Source of the DNA: Limnanthes douglasii subsp. nivea
Taxonomy: Eukaryota; Streptophyta; Magnoliopsida; Brassicales; Limnanthaceae
Assembly: GCA_036936605.1 (NCBI GenBank)
Contig: JAUPFV010000005.1
Location: 48,690,742 to 48,754,741 of the forward strand
DNA length: 64,000 nt
Direction of reading: 5' to 3'
Below are positions 45,577 through 58,457 of the stretch, one piece after another. The notes under the pieces are model-generated. The model worked only from the letters and a program-made list of their open reading frames with translations, was not told where the DNA came from and ran no database searches. Numbering within the stretch: position 1 is the stretch's first letter; each line of letters opens with the position of its first letter. The translations under genes were made by a program, and so were the position numbers.

Positions 45577-48314
45577 CTAGTCGGAGGCTGAATTTCCTTT
45601 ACTACCAGCAGGATAATCCGAGTCCGACGAAGAGCTCTCCGAGTCTTCAGTGGATTCAGGATCTTTTACGGATACTCCAGGGGGGACAATGTTATTCAAT
45701 GACTACCAAGGTGCAAGTCTGGGATCTTCTCATGCATCTCCATTACCATAGTTGATCTCAATTTAGCATCCCTCTCCTCAAAACGAACAACAATCTTAGC
45801 AGTATACTCATCAAGACTTTCCTTCCTCTTAGCTTCGAAGTTTCTCTTCAAGCTTTCATGTTCTGCTGATAGTTTATCAATGTCTTGAACACCATTTTCG
45901 AAATATACCTTTATTTTGAAATAGCCTTCAACAAGACCATCAACCGTTGTATCGCGTATGGCATCCTTGGCGATGAACTTCTCCCTTTTATCGTCAAATT
46001 TGGTCCTTTTCTCAGACAATTCACCCTCAAGAGAAGTGATGGTAGTCAAACGTTCCTTGGAGGTCTTTTTCTCATTAGCCAATTCATCAATCAGCTCTTT
46101 GACCCTCAGCTTTAGCTCTTCGGACTCGGAAGATAGAAGCTGTACCTTGGCTAACTCATCCTTTAGCTCCTTCACCTTCTTTTTCAGATTGTCGGACTCA
46201 GCGACTAAGCCTTCAACTTTAGAGGATATCTCAGTTTGTTCAGTTACCTGATCGGTCAAGTCCCTCACCTTGTCTTTCAACTCAGAGACTTCCGATGTTA
46301 GAGCCTTCACCTCTGCCCTCCTCTTAGTAGCCTCTTCTGTATAGCAATCCTTCCGATTAGCTTTGCGTTCGAGTAGAGCAGTAGCATGCAGTAATTTTTT
46401 AACTCGTTCGCCACGTAATCGTTGCCATAAACGTCAAAATAAGGAGATTTTGGAGAAAGATACCCCTTCGCATCAGAACTACCTTCTTGACCTTCCCCTC
46501 GAGTGGAGACAAACTCTCCACCAAATTCCGAATCAACAATCACAAATTTTCGAAACAGTGGCAGACTCAGACGATTAGTGTTGTCACTCTCCCCCCCCCC
46601 CCCCGCTCTCACCAACCCTCTTCTTTTTATGCTCAGTAGTGAACTTCTCCGGCCTTGTGGCACTGGCACGACCTTGAGGCCTAACCTCAACCTCGTGATC
46701 AGCATCACTTGGCATGTTTTCCTGGTGAGAGGTTGGAGGGAATACTTGAGGGTCGAGGGGGGCTAGCTGTTGATGATCTGATGGCCTCATATCTGAAGGC
46801 AAACTTACTTGGGTATTATCATGATCACCCGGAGCCCCTGTGGGATGACTGACTTGTACCCTCTCTTGAGAATCACCTTGAGCCTCGGGAGCATCATCAT
46901 CGGACCCAAGATCCTCCTTAGTGTTTTCTTCTTCACCTTCCTCGGGTTTGTCTGCATCTTAATGACTTGGAGCTCGGGCCCGAGTAGGGAGGTAGACTGC
47001 ATTATCCAGACGTTCTAAACGTTCGAGGACATCATCACTCGGAGGAGCCACCATAAGTTTGAGGCGGCCTTCTTCTCACTAAGGTTGTATCGCCACAAAT
47101 TACTCTTAGCAAAATTAATTATCATAAAGCTTTGGTGGAACTTATGGTCCCAGTTCTCACCATCCCAAATGCTCATCTTCTCAAAGATAGCTTTACCGGA
47201 CTTAGCATGACGCTTAAAGGACTTACCAATTCTCTTCATAGCTGAAAAGACACACACTCAGAATTTACCGAATGCCGAGGGTCGGAAAACATTTAGGTGA
47301 AAGTACTTACCTTGTCCAGTCCACTTCAAAGTCAGCCGATGAGGAAGGTCCTCAGAATCTTCGAACCCGGTCTCCCACAACCCGGAAATAAATAAGAATT
47401 GTTGCTTCCATTTCTTGTCGGCCTCTAGAAAGTTCTTTATCACTTTAAGGTTCCTAGCAAAACCAAGTGAGTAGAAAGGATAATGATCATTCTTAGCCAG
47501 TCCAGAAACAACGATAAGTTGTTCCATGGTGAAAGCGTTCTCGGAGAGCCTCGACGCCATAATGCAGGCCATAAGGGTATACAACATGTTACCCACGACA
47601 TGAGAAGGAAAAAGTTTGACCAAGTGGAAGTAGTCGGCCAGAAGAGGATCGAGGAGCAATCGAAGACCCAGTTCATCAACTCTCTGTAAAGCACCAACTC
47701 GTTGGTACGAACCGATAAAGGTGTCTCTCCAACAGTAGGGAATCGGATGGTGATGTTAGTAGGAATACCCAATTGGTCCCTTAGCTTGATCTCCTAGGTC
47801 GGGTGTAAATACTTGTACTTCACCCTGTATAGAGCTAAGAGATGCTTGGCTTCGATGTCGCGAAGATGGTTGCTCAGGATATCTTTGACATTTGAGGGCA
47901 GGCCTGTCGGACGCTTCCTTTTCCTCTTCTTCTTACTCTTTACCATGGAAGTCTCACCTGGGTGAAGGGGAGGATCAGCTGTATGTTCCAGGGGAGGGTC
48001 GTCGGTAAGAACGACTCGAAGAGGCTCTACCTCAATCACTGCAACGTCAGGTTCTTCCTTATCGTTTTCAGGGTCATCGGATAAAGCTTTTTCTTGGACC
48101 TCTAGAATAGAAGTGAGGGACGGCTCTGGCCGAGTTTTCTAGGCAAATTTTTTTGAGGGCTGACGTCTGGATTCGTTTGAGGAGAGCGTTGGGGGATTTG
48201 GGGGGAGTTGGTACCGAGGAAGGGATCCTCACCCGACGGTTGGATCAGGTGATCTCTTCCGTTTAGACCAATCTCGATGTTCTTTAATCGGTGGTTTTTC
48301 TCTCTCAGCACCCA
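45577..48314 (-). CDS. Antisense gene of the Tat element, spliced, function unknown
   Basis: Coding in the opposite direction to gag-pol. From ATG 48314 the frames give MGAEREKPPIKEHRDWSKRK, a Lys/Arg patch (KSKKKRKRKRPTG), DILSNHLRDIEAKHLLALYR and FPTVGETPLSVRTNELVLYR. Then come DPLLADYFHLVKLFPSHVVG, MLYTLMACIMASRLSE, and after an intron AMKRIGKSFKRHAKSGKAIF. A low-complexity acidic/proline part follows. The C-terminus is a coiled coil of about 190 residues (VSELKDKVRDLTDQVTEQTE onward, 45696-46310) and an acidic Ser end. Several frame breaks show decay. A distant link to the plant 'putative gypsy-type transposon' domain (PF04195) plus coiled coil is possible but unproven. Antisense genes near the 3' LTR are known in Tat elements; their role is unknown. 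Confidence 0.65.
47242..47310 (-). other. Intron in the antisense gene
   Basis: On the minus strand CTGGACAAG/GTAAGTACTT is the donor and TGTGTGTCTTTTCAG/CTATG the acceptor, 69 bases apart. Unspliced, the frame ends at a TGA just inside the right side of this stretch. Spliced, Gln-Gly becomes Gln-Ala and the frame passes without a break into MKRIGKSFKRHAKSGKAIFE. Consensus sites and restored frame together make a real intron likely. Confidence 0.75.
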
Positions 48315-48631
48315 TTATAATGAAGGGGGAAGGCCGGGAAGGAAAATTTGAGGGAGTTAGAGAAGCAGAAAGATCAACCCCACCACTTGAAGGGTGTGCT
48401 TGACTGGAGGAGGATGTTGCAAGGTGGATAGAGCGTTCACGGATCGGAACCCAGTTGTCTCGAAAGTTAGACTCCCAAATCTCTGCAGGGGAAGGATATT
48501 CTCTTGCACCGGAATATCTACGAGCACCGATCTGATTAGAGATGTTAAACCACCTCCAAAGCTTGTACTTTCCAAGATTGATAAACTCGTTAGGTATGAA
48601 AATGCAAAACTAAAATTTTTGTTTAGGCACA

Positions 48632-48709
48632 GTTTCTCTCTCTAGAGCAAATTCTGTTCAAAGAAAGTCATAAACTTTTAGTCGGGGAGAAAGTTGAGTT
48701 TTTATAGGC
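48632..48709 (-). promoter_or_regulatory. TATA box and leader of the antisense gene
   Basis: Minus-strand GCCTATAAAAAC (48709-48698) is followed by TCTAGAGAGAGAAACT (48646-48631), about 320 bases upstream of the ATG at 48314. The same motif pair precedes the antisense remnant at 24.4 kb. Confidence 0.5.
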
Positions 48710-49053
48710 AAAAGGAGCAGAAGGTGAACATGCAAAAATTAACGGTATCATGACACGTGTCCATGACAGTTGCACCGCCTAAAAAACGTTCGAATCGATA
48801 ACAGCGAAACCAAGCACGCGTACCTGACATTATATGATTATTTAGGTGATATCATCCTGACCAAGCGATGAGGTCAGCAAGTTAGAATCTGATCCGAGTC
48901 AGAATCTCACCAGGGAATACGATATCCGACCACGATGAAATCCGATCAAAATAAAGTTCGCTCAAAGAGCAAAGTGCCCGAGCATGGTAGTGCTTGATCC
49001 TGTCTGAATGACATTAGGATTCAATTCAAGTCCATGTCTAGAGAACTGCACGT

Positions 49054-49068
49054 GGACTGGGGGGCTAC
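49054..49068 (+). other. Polypurine tract of the Tat element
   Basis: GGACTGGGGGGCTAC lies directly before the 3' LTR. The same kind of sequence (CAAGGATTGGGGGGCTACTG) is found on the minus strand near 23950-23970 in the deleted relative. Confidence 0.8.
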
Positions 49069-49481
49069 GGATAATGGAATGAAAATATAGGTATTTAGCA
49101 TGTAATTTAGCCCAAAAATAAGGTCAAGGTCCATGTATTTAGTGGCTAAGGACTAAGGTAAAGCACACATAAGAAATGAGGGACTTAAATGATAGTCCCC
49201 TAGAACTTGTTTGTAAATAGTTAAATAGTGGGGTAAGAAATCCACTCTTATGATGGTAAACATGTAATTTCACCATCTACCTCATTTATTATATAAAGGA
49301 CATTCCATTTTAGGAAAATGGGCCAATTATTGATCAATAATTACAACCTTTATTCCTTTTGTCTCTTCCATTTCTAGTAATTCATTATTCACTATCACAT
49401 CACACGAATATTCTCTAGTCCGACCCTTTCACACAAACATCTTCGCTCCTGAGTCTCACTAAAGATTATCTGAGCTCATCG
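49069..49481 (+). mobile_element. 3' LTR of the Tat element
   Basis: 413 bases matching 38769-39181. Both terminal dinucleotides are mutated (TG to GG, CA to CG), while the GAGGA duplication beyond it is perfect. Confidence 0.92.
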
Positions 49482-49486
49482 GAGGA

Positions 49487-51800
49487 CAATAACAATCTAC
49501 CCTCACAACCCCCAAATCTCCCCCAGCTGGTGCAAGTATGGTCAACAACATAATCAAAATACATCAAACACTATATACAAGTAAATAAAAAGGAAATTAA
49601 TGAATAACATACCTCCACACCAAGTTCCTGCTACCTCGTGACCAAATCCAGAAGTGACAAGTAGATGGGCAACCTCCTCCGAATGGATGAAACAACATAC
49701 TTACTCACTACTTCATGAATCTTCTCCAGAGTAAGCAAAAAGGATTCAAACGTTTTGGAAAACCCTACCTCATGGACTACCTCAATTAGCTCATCATCAT
49801 TTTCTCCAACATTTATAATTTCTAATATAACATAGAGAGTGACATAGCTTATCACAAGAAGTTCATGGCCTTCGGCCTTTTGGGAATTAACAACATTTAT
49901 TACTCCAAGGGCACACATGATTGCACTAGCTTTTAACATACTTCTCACTTTCAATAACGAATGGCATAATCGGATAAAAAAACTCAACCACGTGCTTTAA
50001 GGATTTTTCTTTCATTAGTTACAACAATAATATGCCATGAAGACTTCAGACCTTTGGATAATGGATATTTATTACGTGTACAATTTGGCTTATGGAACAA
50101 ATGTAAAACATCGTGACTGGTTGATTACTTGGCCTCCTCTTCCCCAACTTCACCAGTCTTAGTATTCTTCATATTGAAAGTCTCTTAACTAGCATGGTAT
50201 TGTACTTCTTATTAATTAGTTTCCCTAATACATGAGTTACTTCAGCTTCAGCCCTAACAACAACCTTTTTTCTTAAGGCCTTGAAATCCACCTTAATACT
50301 TACCTCTACTAGAGAGCCTTTCCTTTTCCGATTATAGAAGTTGAGCCAAGGGATTTGATCCCACTTAAATAATCAACACACATTTGGAAATATTGGAGGC
50401 ACATCATAACACATAGCCAGCTCTGTCATTGTAAAAATATAATCCTCCTAAATAGAAGCAAACCTAGCACAACTGTTCCTAACTTGGTTGGATAGATCAA
50501 CAACATCAGGGATTCCACTAAAAGTCTCAACAATAAAACCATCAACAAATTTCATTTTAAAATAAGTGCTTAATCCCTTAGTATTAAACACATTTACTTT
50601 AGTTTCGACATTATTCTGCCTCTCATTAGGAATTAGTGGCATCATATATTCTACAGTTGAACCCTCTCTAACAAGGGTCTGATAAGATCTAGCTTTGGCG
50701 GAGATACCAAAAATTTATGTAGCCTTAGATTAGGCTACTCACTCTTTCTCTTTGCCAAAAAAACTCTTCATCTAGCACACACAACCTCAACAAATTTGAA
50801 AGACGTAATTGTTGATATATCATTCTCTAGACTATCAACCATACTTGCACGGCTGACCCTTTCAACTATAGTATTTCCAACTCTAGTTTTTGTGCCTCCA
50901 GCAAGCTCAATCATCACAATAACAAGCTTCATAGTAGTCTTTTTTACGTTAAGATAGCCTGACTGAAGTCTTGTTCCTCAAAGAAGCATCTAATTTTTTA
51001 ATTATAGAGGCAACAACAACTTTATAAGATGTATTGGACTAAGTTTTTTCCTCTTCATTTACGGCTCTTGTAGGCTCATCAAGTAATATATCAACAAATC
51101 ATGTAGATAAGATGTCCATTATTAATATTTTTACATAAGGTGGTGGCAAGATAAAAGACTTACTTTAAGAGCTTTATCTACGTGAGTATAACCATTTACT
51201 CTATTTTATGTCAGTCTCCAAGTCACAAATGATGTATACGAACTCATTCTTCCAAATATTATTGAAGTCTAGAAGGTTAGTAAGAACTTTTGCCTTATTG
51301 AAAATGTAAAAATATAGGTTCGGGCTTGAACCAAAATCAAAGTCATTGTAAAAAATCTAATGAAACTGAAGTATTGGTAACTTTATGTCACAATAAAATA
51401 ACCACTAGTAAGATCCTTTAGGCGTTCAACACCAACTGGGTTGGATATATTGAGTGTCCTTGATAAACTTCATCAGATCACAACTCAAAAGAAACCGATC
51501 CCTCATCTTAAATATGTAGAAGAGAAGACCACTTCATGATCATAATCATCCAATGAAGTATCATTCCTTGTTAGGAACCAAACCACCACATTATATGGAA
51601 TCCCTAACTCCTCTAACTTGTCACACTTATCTTTGGTCCTTATGTAATTATAATAGTTTGAAAAACACTAAGATAATATAACACATATTGAAATATATTT
51701 TTTTGATTTAATATGTCTTGGACCATAATTGTTGGAGCTCTGATTGGTATTATTACAGCTAAATGAGATGCATTTTCCGAAGCACTTCACATGATTGATC
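49487..51800 (-). pseudogene. Unrecognised degenerate frames, probably transposon-related
   Basis: Several short minus-strand frames with protein-like composition: 49987-49631 (ICHS-type start MSFFIRLCHSLLKVRS, later VSSIRRRLPIYLSLLDLVTR) and 50645-50448 (MMPLIPNERQNNVETK, FKMKFVDGFIVETFSGIPDV). Others are broken by stops. The second recalls plant transposon proteins of unknown function with a 'FV.G..V.FS...I' pattern, but I cannot assign it. It may continue the antisense remnant at 37.8-38.65 kb, from which it is separated by the Tat insertion. 50700-51800 has no readable frame. Confidence 0.35.
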
Positions 51801-51812
51801 TAGGAACCAGGA

Positions 51813-54800
51813 ATGAAAACAACATCTCTTCTGGATACCACATCACCTTCAAAGACTACAACTATGAGCTTATCGTGTTCTCCTGCACAAATAAAGAAAT
51901 TCAATGACAAAGATGCTAAAAGAATTAAGCTAACGAAAAATAAAAATTTGAGAACCATAAAGAAAAATAGTCTAATATCATCCAAGCATGTGCAGTTCAA
52001 ACGAACTGCAAAATCCACAAACCATTCCAAATGACTATCAAACTATTGAATTGGAATGTGTGTGGATTGGGGAACAATGAAACCATCTCTAGATTAAAAG
52101 CTTTAAATAGATATGAAAACCTCGACTTTATGGCTCTTTAAGAGCCTTTGATAAACCAATATAATCTTGATTATATTTCTAAGAATATGAGATTTGATGG
52201 ATTCATCAATAAAGTTAACAACAAAGTTTGTGGAAAGTGTTTTTCTAGTAGAGGTTTTACACACTGAGGAACAATTCATTTACCTTAACGTCAAGCAAAA
52301 GATGAGAACAAGAAATTCAGAGTCATTGTTGTTTACGCTAAGTGTTCAAGAAGTCTGAGAATTCCTCTTTGGGACAGCCTTAGAACTATTGAGGATGGTT
52401 CAATTGAATGGATTTTTTTGGGGGATTTCAACATAATCTCTAACTCTAATGAACAAGTTCATTGCTCTACTAATTTCTTAAACAGCGTTGATGATTTTAA
52501 TAACTTTATACTTGATTGCAATGTAACTGATGCATGGTATTCTGGCAATAAGTTCACATGGACTAATTTCCGATAGTGGATGAGGTTAGACATGGTTCTA
52601 TACAATAATACATAGCTAAATTTCTTTGATACAACTAAAGTCGTTCATCTTGCATAGACATGTTATGATCATGCACCCCTAAGTGTAAATAATTCTTATG
52701 ATCAACTTAAGATCAAATCTTCTTTCGAACTTATGAACATGTGGGTGCTTCTTGATGATTTCTACAAAAGGGTTGAAACTAGCTGGTCTGCTGAAGCTTA
52801 CGGGGATCCTATTATGAAATTCTATCTCAAATTAAGGAGACTTAAAACTGATCTAAAGATTTCCCGATCTAATGAAGACAAAGATATTCTTGATGCAACA
52901 AAAAAATACTCATATTAACCTTCTAGCTAGGGATGAGGCATTTTGGGAGCAAAAAACTCACATTATATGGCTGAAAAACAGTGATAAAAACACAACATTT
53001 TCCACAAATTTGTGAAAAAAAACAAGCTTAACAGGATCCATAGGATCTAGTCAGGTCCTAATTGGATTGATGATCCTAATTTGATTAGGGATTCAGCATT
53101 GGCATACTTTAAGAAATTGATTACTGATCTTTCTAATCTTTGGAACTCTAACATGTTTCTTGACTACATTCCTAAGTTGGTTAAAGATGAAGATAATGTT
53201 ATGCTTATGGCCTATCCTACTAAAGCAGAGATATACTCTATCATCAAATGTCTAAATCCTAATTCAGCTGCTAGGCCGGATGGTTTAAATGGGAAGTTCC
53301 ATTAAGTTTGTTGGCATATTATATTTGAGGATCTTTTTGAAGCTATCTGTGAAATTTTTAAAGAATCTGATAACTCCTAAAGGAGTTTATGCTACAGTCA
53401 TATGTCTTATTTCTAAATCTTCTTACCTTAAGTCTTGGAAATACTTTAGACCTACCAGTTTAACTACCATATTTAGCAGAATAGTCTCCAAAGTTATAAA
53501 CAACAGGCTTACAACTATTTTACCTAATCTAATTTCTGATGTTCAAGGTGGGTTCGTGGAAGGTAGAGATATTCGTGAGAATATCGTAATAGCAAATGAA
53601 CTGGCTTATGATCTAAACCTAAAATCTAGAGGAGGAAACTTCATATTGAAATTAAATAGCCAAAAGATTTGATAGACTTCACCATACCTTTATGCTCAGC
53701 ATTCTTAAGGCTTTTGGGTTCAGTTAGGATTTTTTAAGTCTTATTGAGAAAAGCATTGGCAAATGTCATTTCTCAATTGTGATAAATGGGAAGGCTAAAT
53801 GGTTTTTTAAACCAAATAAAGGGCTAAGGCAAGGTGACCCACTATCACCAAGTCTTTTTATTTTAGCTGAAGAGTATTTGCTTATGAGGGTTGGAAAGAT
53901 TGGCTCAAGAACTCCCTTCCACAAAGTATAAAACCAGAAGTAAACTAAATATACTTGTGCTGGCTTTTGCTGACAATCTCTTGATATTCTGCAATGGTGC
54001 ATCTCCTTCAATTTCCAAAATCTTGAACTTTCTTACACATTATGAAGACAAGTCTTGTAAGTTAATTAACAAAGAAAAATCCAAGCTTATATTTGGAAAG
54101 AAATTTCTACCTCAGAGAATCTCCACTCTTGAATCCATCATGGGCTTCAAGCACAACCATCTCCCCTTTAAGTATCTGGGAACTACTGTAAGTATCACCA
54201 ACAATGTCATTAACTATGATGACTTAATGTTTAAAATCAGAACTAGAATAGCTCAATTAGACAAAACTACTTCAACTTGTGGTGGAGGTAAAAGCCAATT
54301 CAGTCTGTCCTATATGCTATTCCTACTTATATTCTTCAGAGTTCTATTATTCCTAAGATTGTGGTTATAAGGATTGAGGTTCTTTTCAAAAAAAAATTAT
54401 GAGGTTCTAAGGATGGAAAGCAAGCTATTTTTTGGTTCAAATGGTCAAAGATATGCAAACCCTTTGAGGAGGGTGTTGAAGGCTGGATAATTTACAAGAT
54501 GTATTCTCTTACAAGTTATGGTTGAGCTTCATATCTTAGAAGTCTTTATGGGCTAAGATGATGTTTGCTACTTATTGTAAAGGTTTTCATCCTATCATTG
54601 TTCCAAAGCCCATCAAAAGCTCTAAAACCTGGATTACACATCTAAGCATTATGGACAGTGCTGAAAGGTTTATATTTTGGCATACTGGTTTTGGGAAAAT
54701 GGACCTCTGGTTGGACAAATGGTGTTCTCCACACCCATTTATCTCTTTTAATCAAGAGGAGGATATAACTGTTTTAGAAAGGAATGAAGTTACGCATTTC

Positions 54801-56290
54801 TAGGATAATGGAGGTTCGAATATGACTAGATTGGCCGACTCATCTATGCTATCTGAATTTCACAACATACAGAAAGTTTACCTAAATTAAATGGTTTAAG
54901 ACACTATCTAATGGTCCACTTCGGATGATGGTTATTTTAGTTGTAAAGCTACATAGAAAACAATAAGAAGTAAAAGAAATTGTTCTAACCTTTTCCTTAA
55001 AATCTGAAACCCAATTACTCATCGTAAGTGCTTCATGCTCTTGTGGAGAACCCTGGACAGCTGGATTCCTGTGGATTCTGATGAGTCCGAATTCTGCTTA
55101 CTCTCCGGACAGGGACAAATCGGACCTAGCCCTCCGGACCGGACAGAGCACTTCGAACACTTAGCTAATGGGACTGTTTTGAACTATGACAAAAGTACTA
55201 AAAAACCTAAACACTTCTTGACTAAGCTACTTGCTCTCCTACTTAGAGCTCATGGGTCTTTAAACATGACTCGGGTCCATTAAACATGACCCGAAAGCCC
55301 ATAAGGGCCCAAATGTAAGGGTATAAATACCCAACCACCTGCATTAAATGTGGGTAATGAAAATTAAATACAACCAGACTACTTAATTCTCCCTCTAGAC
55401 TCTACTCTAAATATTAAACACCCACATACTTTCACTAAACACCAAACAAATTACAAGCCTACCCTCAGGCGATAATTATCCTCACCAGATTCTAGCCTGT
55501 AAAAGAAGAATATTCAATTAGCATCCAAATGTCAGCTTTGTGACAATATTAAAAATGTAAGTCATGTCCTAGTTAACTCGCATAATGCTTGGCAGGTATG
55601 GTGTCATTTTACTGAATGTTCAACATTCATATTTGAAAAAATATGACTCTCCCACACCTAGTTAGGACCTGGTACTGGTCTACAAACAAGAAGGTGCATA
55701 TTCGAACCATAATACCCCAATTGTTTCTTGGGTAATATGGTTCTCAAGGAACAAATTTAAGCATGATGGCACTTTAATCAATTCTAAGGCCATGATATCC
55801 CATATCATTAAAATCCTAACTAGTCTTGATAGAGCCAACCTCTTCAAAAGGAAGCAATGGGGTTCTGATAAAAGGAATGGTCCTCTTTTGGGTCGTATAA
55901 ACTTTCTTAATAATCCTAGAGTGTCTCTTCCTCTTGCTTGGAACAGCCCAAACTTAATAAATATAAGCTCAGCTGTGATGGGGCTTGTAGTCGTTCTGGA
56001 GAATCCATTGGTGGGGGATTGGTGAGAAACAGTGAGGGCTCCACCGTATGGTCGCCTGTATGGCGTTGGTTGTTGAATGCAGGGTTATGTTTGACGAACT
56101 ATCTATATGCTTTGATAAAAGAATAACGCAGTTGGACATAAAAACTGACTCCAGTGTCCTCATAAAACTGATTTTACATAGTAAAAGTCTGTCGTTTTTA
56201 AAGTCTATTCTCCTTTGTTTCCGGAATCTCTTATCTTCTGATATGAGAGTTATTCAAATTTTCCGGGAACAAAATGAATCGGCGGATTGA
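51813..56290 (+). pseudogene. Decayed L1-type LINE with RNase H
   Basis: End of ORF1 at 51813-52034 (Lys-rich), overlapping the ATG of ORF2 at 52033. ORF2 begins MTIKLLNWNVCGLGNNETIS, the AP endonuclease, with FLGDFN at 52420 and stops inside. Reverse transcriptase follows at 53081-54370 (PTKAEIYSIIKCLNPNSAAR, later LAFADNLLIFCNG where the catalytic A-x-DD site reads ADN). The zinc-finger-like region (HRKCFMLLWRTLDSWIP) is at 55020-55070, then a solo LTR. An RNase H comes at 55950-56290 (KLSCDGACSRSGESIGGGLV, ITQLDIKTDSSVLIKLI, IFREQNESAD). Many stops make it inactive. No A-tail is defined. 56290-56620 has no assigned feature. Confidence 0.85.
55079..55497 (+). mobile_element. Solo LTR, family L, copy 2
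   Basis: 419 bases starting TGATGAGTCCGAATTC and ending ATTATCCTCACCA, with perfect GATTC duplications at 55074-55078 and 55498-55502. It is inserted in the zinc-finger part of the LINE, whose frame (SWIPVDS) resumes after it. It is about 92-95 % alike to copy 1 at 14952-15360. Confidence 0.9.
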
Positions 56291-56619
56291 ATTGCAAAAA
56301 CTACGTTCAAATCCAATCAAACAATGGACTTCGACCAAATCAATGCTCCATCTTACGTGGGAGCTATCACATTCCTTAAAGGGTTAGGAACAAGATATCT
56401 GAGAAGTGATCCTAGCCTTTAAGGGGAAACTCCCTCTTAAAAGAAATTCAAAAGCAAATTCGTTATCAATTCTTACATGGTTCAAGTTGTTCTTGTTGTG
56501 GATTACAAATTTCTCCGAAATATTTGATTTGGTTATATATTTGCTAGTGGTTAGCTTCAATCGGTATCAACTTGTGCTTCGGATTCTCCATTTCGATCTC
56601 CTAAAGTTAGTTTCATGAA

Positions 56620-57190
56620 GATTTGAAGGTTGTTTGGTATTAGACTGTTTTGTTCTTCAATTTCGCCTTTTTTTTAATTCTAAATTCAAATTTGAGGTTG
56701 GTCTCTGATTTGATTTTTGTTTTAAAAATGAGTAATAAAAGTCAAAATATTGAATTAAAAAATCGAAATTATTGATACATTTTTAAATTGTTTTAATTAT
56801 TATTCTAAGATTTGGCATGGTTTAGACGCCTATTCACTAAATCCGTCCCATATATAATTAATATAACGTATGAGTTATTCTATGAATTAAAATTTATGAA
56901 AGATGATGAAATTTTTGATAATAAGAGTTTGATATATCAAAATTTATAATATTTAGAAGGTTAATATATACCATAAAAGCTCTTCAGTTTATGAAGTTGG
57001 GGTGCGCATATTTTGTTCAATATGATATGAGCATTTTGTTTAATATTACGTTAATACAACGGTTTAATTCAATGCATCAAAGAATTTCTGTATTAGATTT
57101 ACAAGATATATAATTTTTAAGTCCTTTGCAAATTATTTATAAAATTCAAAATGGTTTTGATTTAAAATTAACAAATTTTAAACCATGCCA
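56620..57190. other. Unassigned, partly dispersed-repeat related
   Basis: AT-rich. 56925-57060 (GTTTGATATATCAAAATTTA, then ATATATACCATAAAAGCT) matches 10605-10665 and, further on, 25625-25720, so it is a piece of the wider dispersed repeat. No gene is seen. Confidence 0.45.
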
Positions 57191-57194
57191 TTAG

Positions 57195-57720
57195 GATGGT
57201 TAATGGTTTTCGAGAATCGTAAGAACCGAACTAGATCTCAACGGTTTAGTTTGTTTGCGATTTTATTTTAAATATCGAGATCTATAAGAAATCAAAACGG
57301 TAGAATTTGTGATTGGTTCGAAACTGAATTAATAAAATCAATAAACTGGTAGAACCAATTTGAAATTGAATCGATGGAACCAGTAAACCGACAGATCTGA
57401 TAAGAACCGAAACCGATAAATCGGTAAAACTGATACAGAATCGAACTAATAAAAATGTTAGAAGCGATTGGTTTATTTTTTTAAAATTTATTTTTTATAC
57501 TTTATCTTATCTTCAAAATTATGAAGCAAAGCTGACTAAAATAAAATAAAATTATAGCGGAATCGATCTGTTTTGATAATAAACCCAATCGAACCAAAAC
57601 AAAATCGATAATGGATTGAAACCGGACTGAACTGGAATAGAGCCGGATGAAACTGAAATTAAATTGGAAACGAACCAAACTGAACGACAGTCGTATACCA
57701 GAACCGAAATTATATGTAAC
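57195..57720. repeat. GAACCG-rich hAT-like repeat, copy 2
   Basis: It shares order and centre with 18230-19240 (AAAATGTTAGAAGCGATTGG followed by TTTATTTTTTTAAAATT) but is shorter. No ends or duplication are identified. Confidence 0.45.
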
Positions 57721-57739
57721 AGGAAATTTAGATGTCCGG

Positions 57740-58394
57740 TATTTGTATTCAGTAATTTTAATTTTTTTTGCTTAGTTATTGATACTTGTTTATTAATATT
57801 TGTATTACCGAATAAAGACTTATTGGGGTCTGAATATCTATCGATATCGATGGTAACGTTTTGGAGAACTGATCCTTTACGAAGAAAAAGAAAGAACAAT
57901 GACTATGCAGTATATTTAATAAATGAAACTTGTGCTATTTATATTTGAGTTTGAATTCATGTAGAACTAGCGTGTTTACTTTATTTTATGGGACTGAATT
58001 AAGATATAGAAATTACTCTTAGGACGATAAAAGTATTATCCTATATGGATTGAATTAAGTTGCGTTATACTCGATTTAACTTAATTTTATGATTCATTTG
58101 TTATCGAACGCTTTTTGTTTTACATTATTTTAGTGTTGGTAATTTCGGCTTTTTATAGATGGTAGCATTCCACGAAACAGATTGTCAGCAACATCATCCC
58201 ATAAATAACGATAATTTCTTTACGCAACAAACGAGAGTAGTGGGAAATGTAATACGCAGACAGGCAGGTCTCTGTACTCTTTAATGCAGTTTTTAATCTA
58301 CGTGCATGAATTCTCTCTAATTCATCGCATGCACAAACAAACAAACATGCTTACCCTAAAATTAGGAAATGTAAAATAAAAGCCACCGTTTTAC

Positions 58395-58457
<63 letters not shown>

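Larger units (their letters stand above)
38769..49481 (+). mobile_element. Complete Tat-lineage Ty3/gypsy retrotransposon
   Basis: 10.7-kb element: 5' LTR 38769-39181, primer site, gag, protease, reverse transcriptase, RNase H, second RNase H, integrase, tandem array, antisense gene, polypurine tract and 3' LTR 49069-49481. The 5-bp target duplication GAGGA lies at 38764-38768 and 49482-49486. The LTRs are equal in length and differ at about 25 positions by eye. The domain order with an added RNase H before integrase, plus an antisense gene near the 3' LTR, fits the Tat lineage (Ogre/Retand/Grande type). Numerous stops show it can no longer move on its own. Confidence 0.93.
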
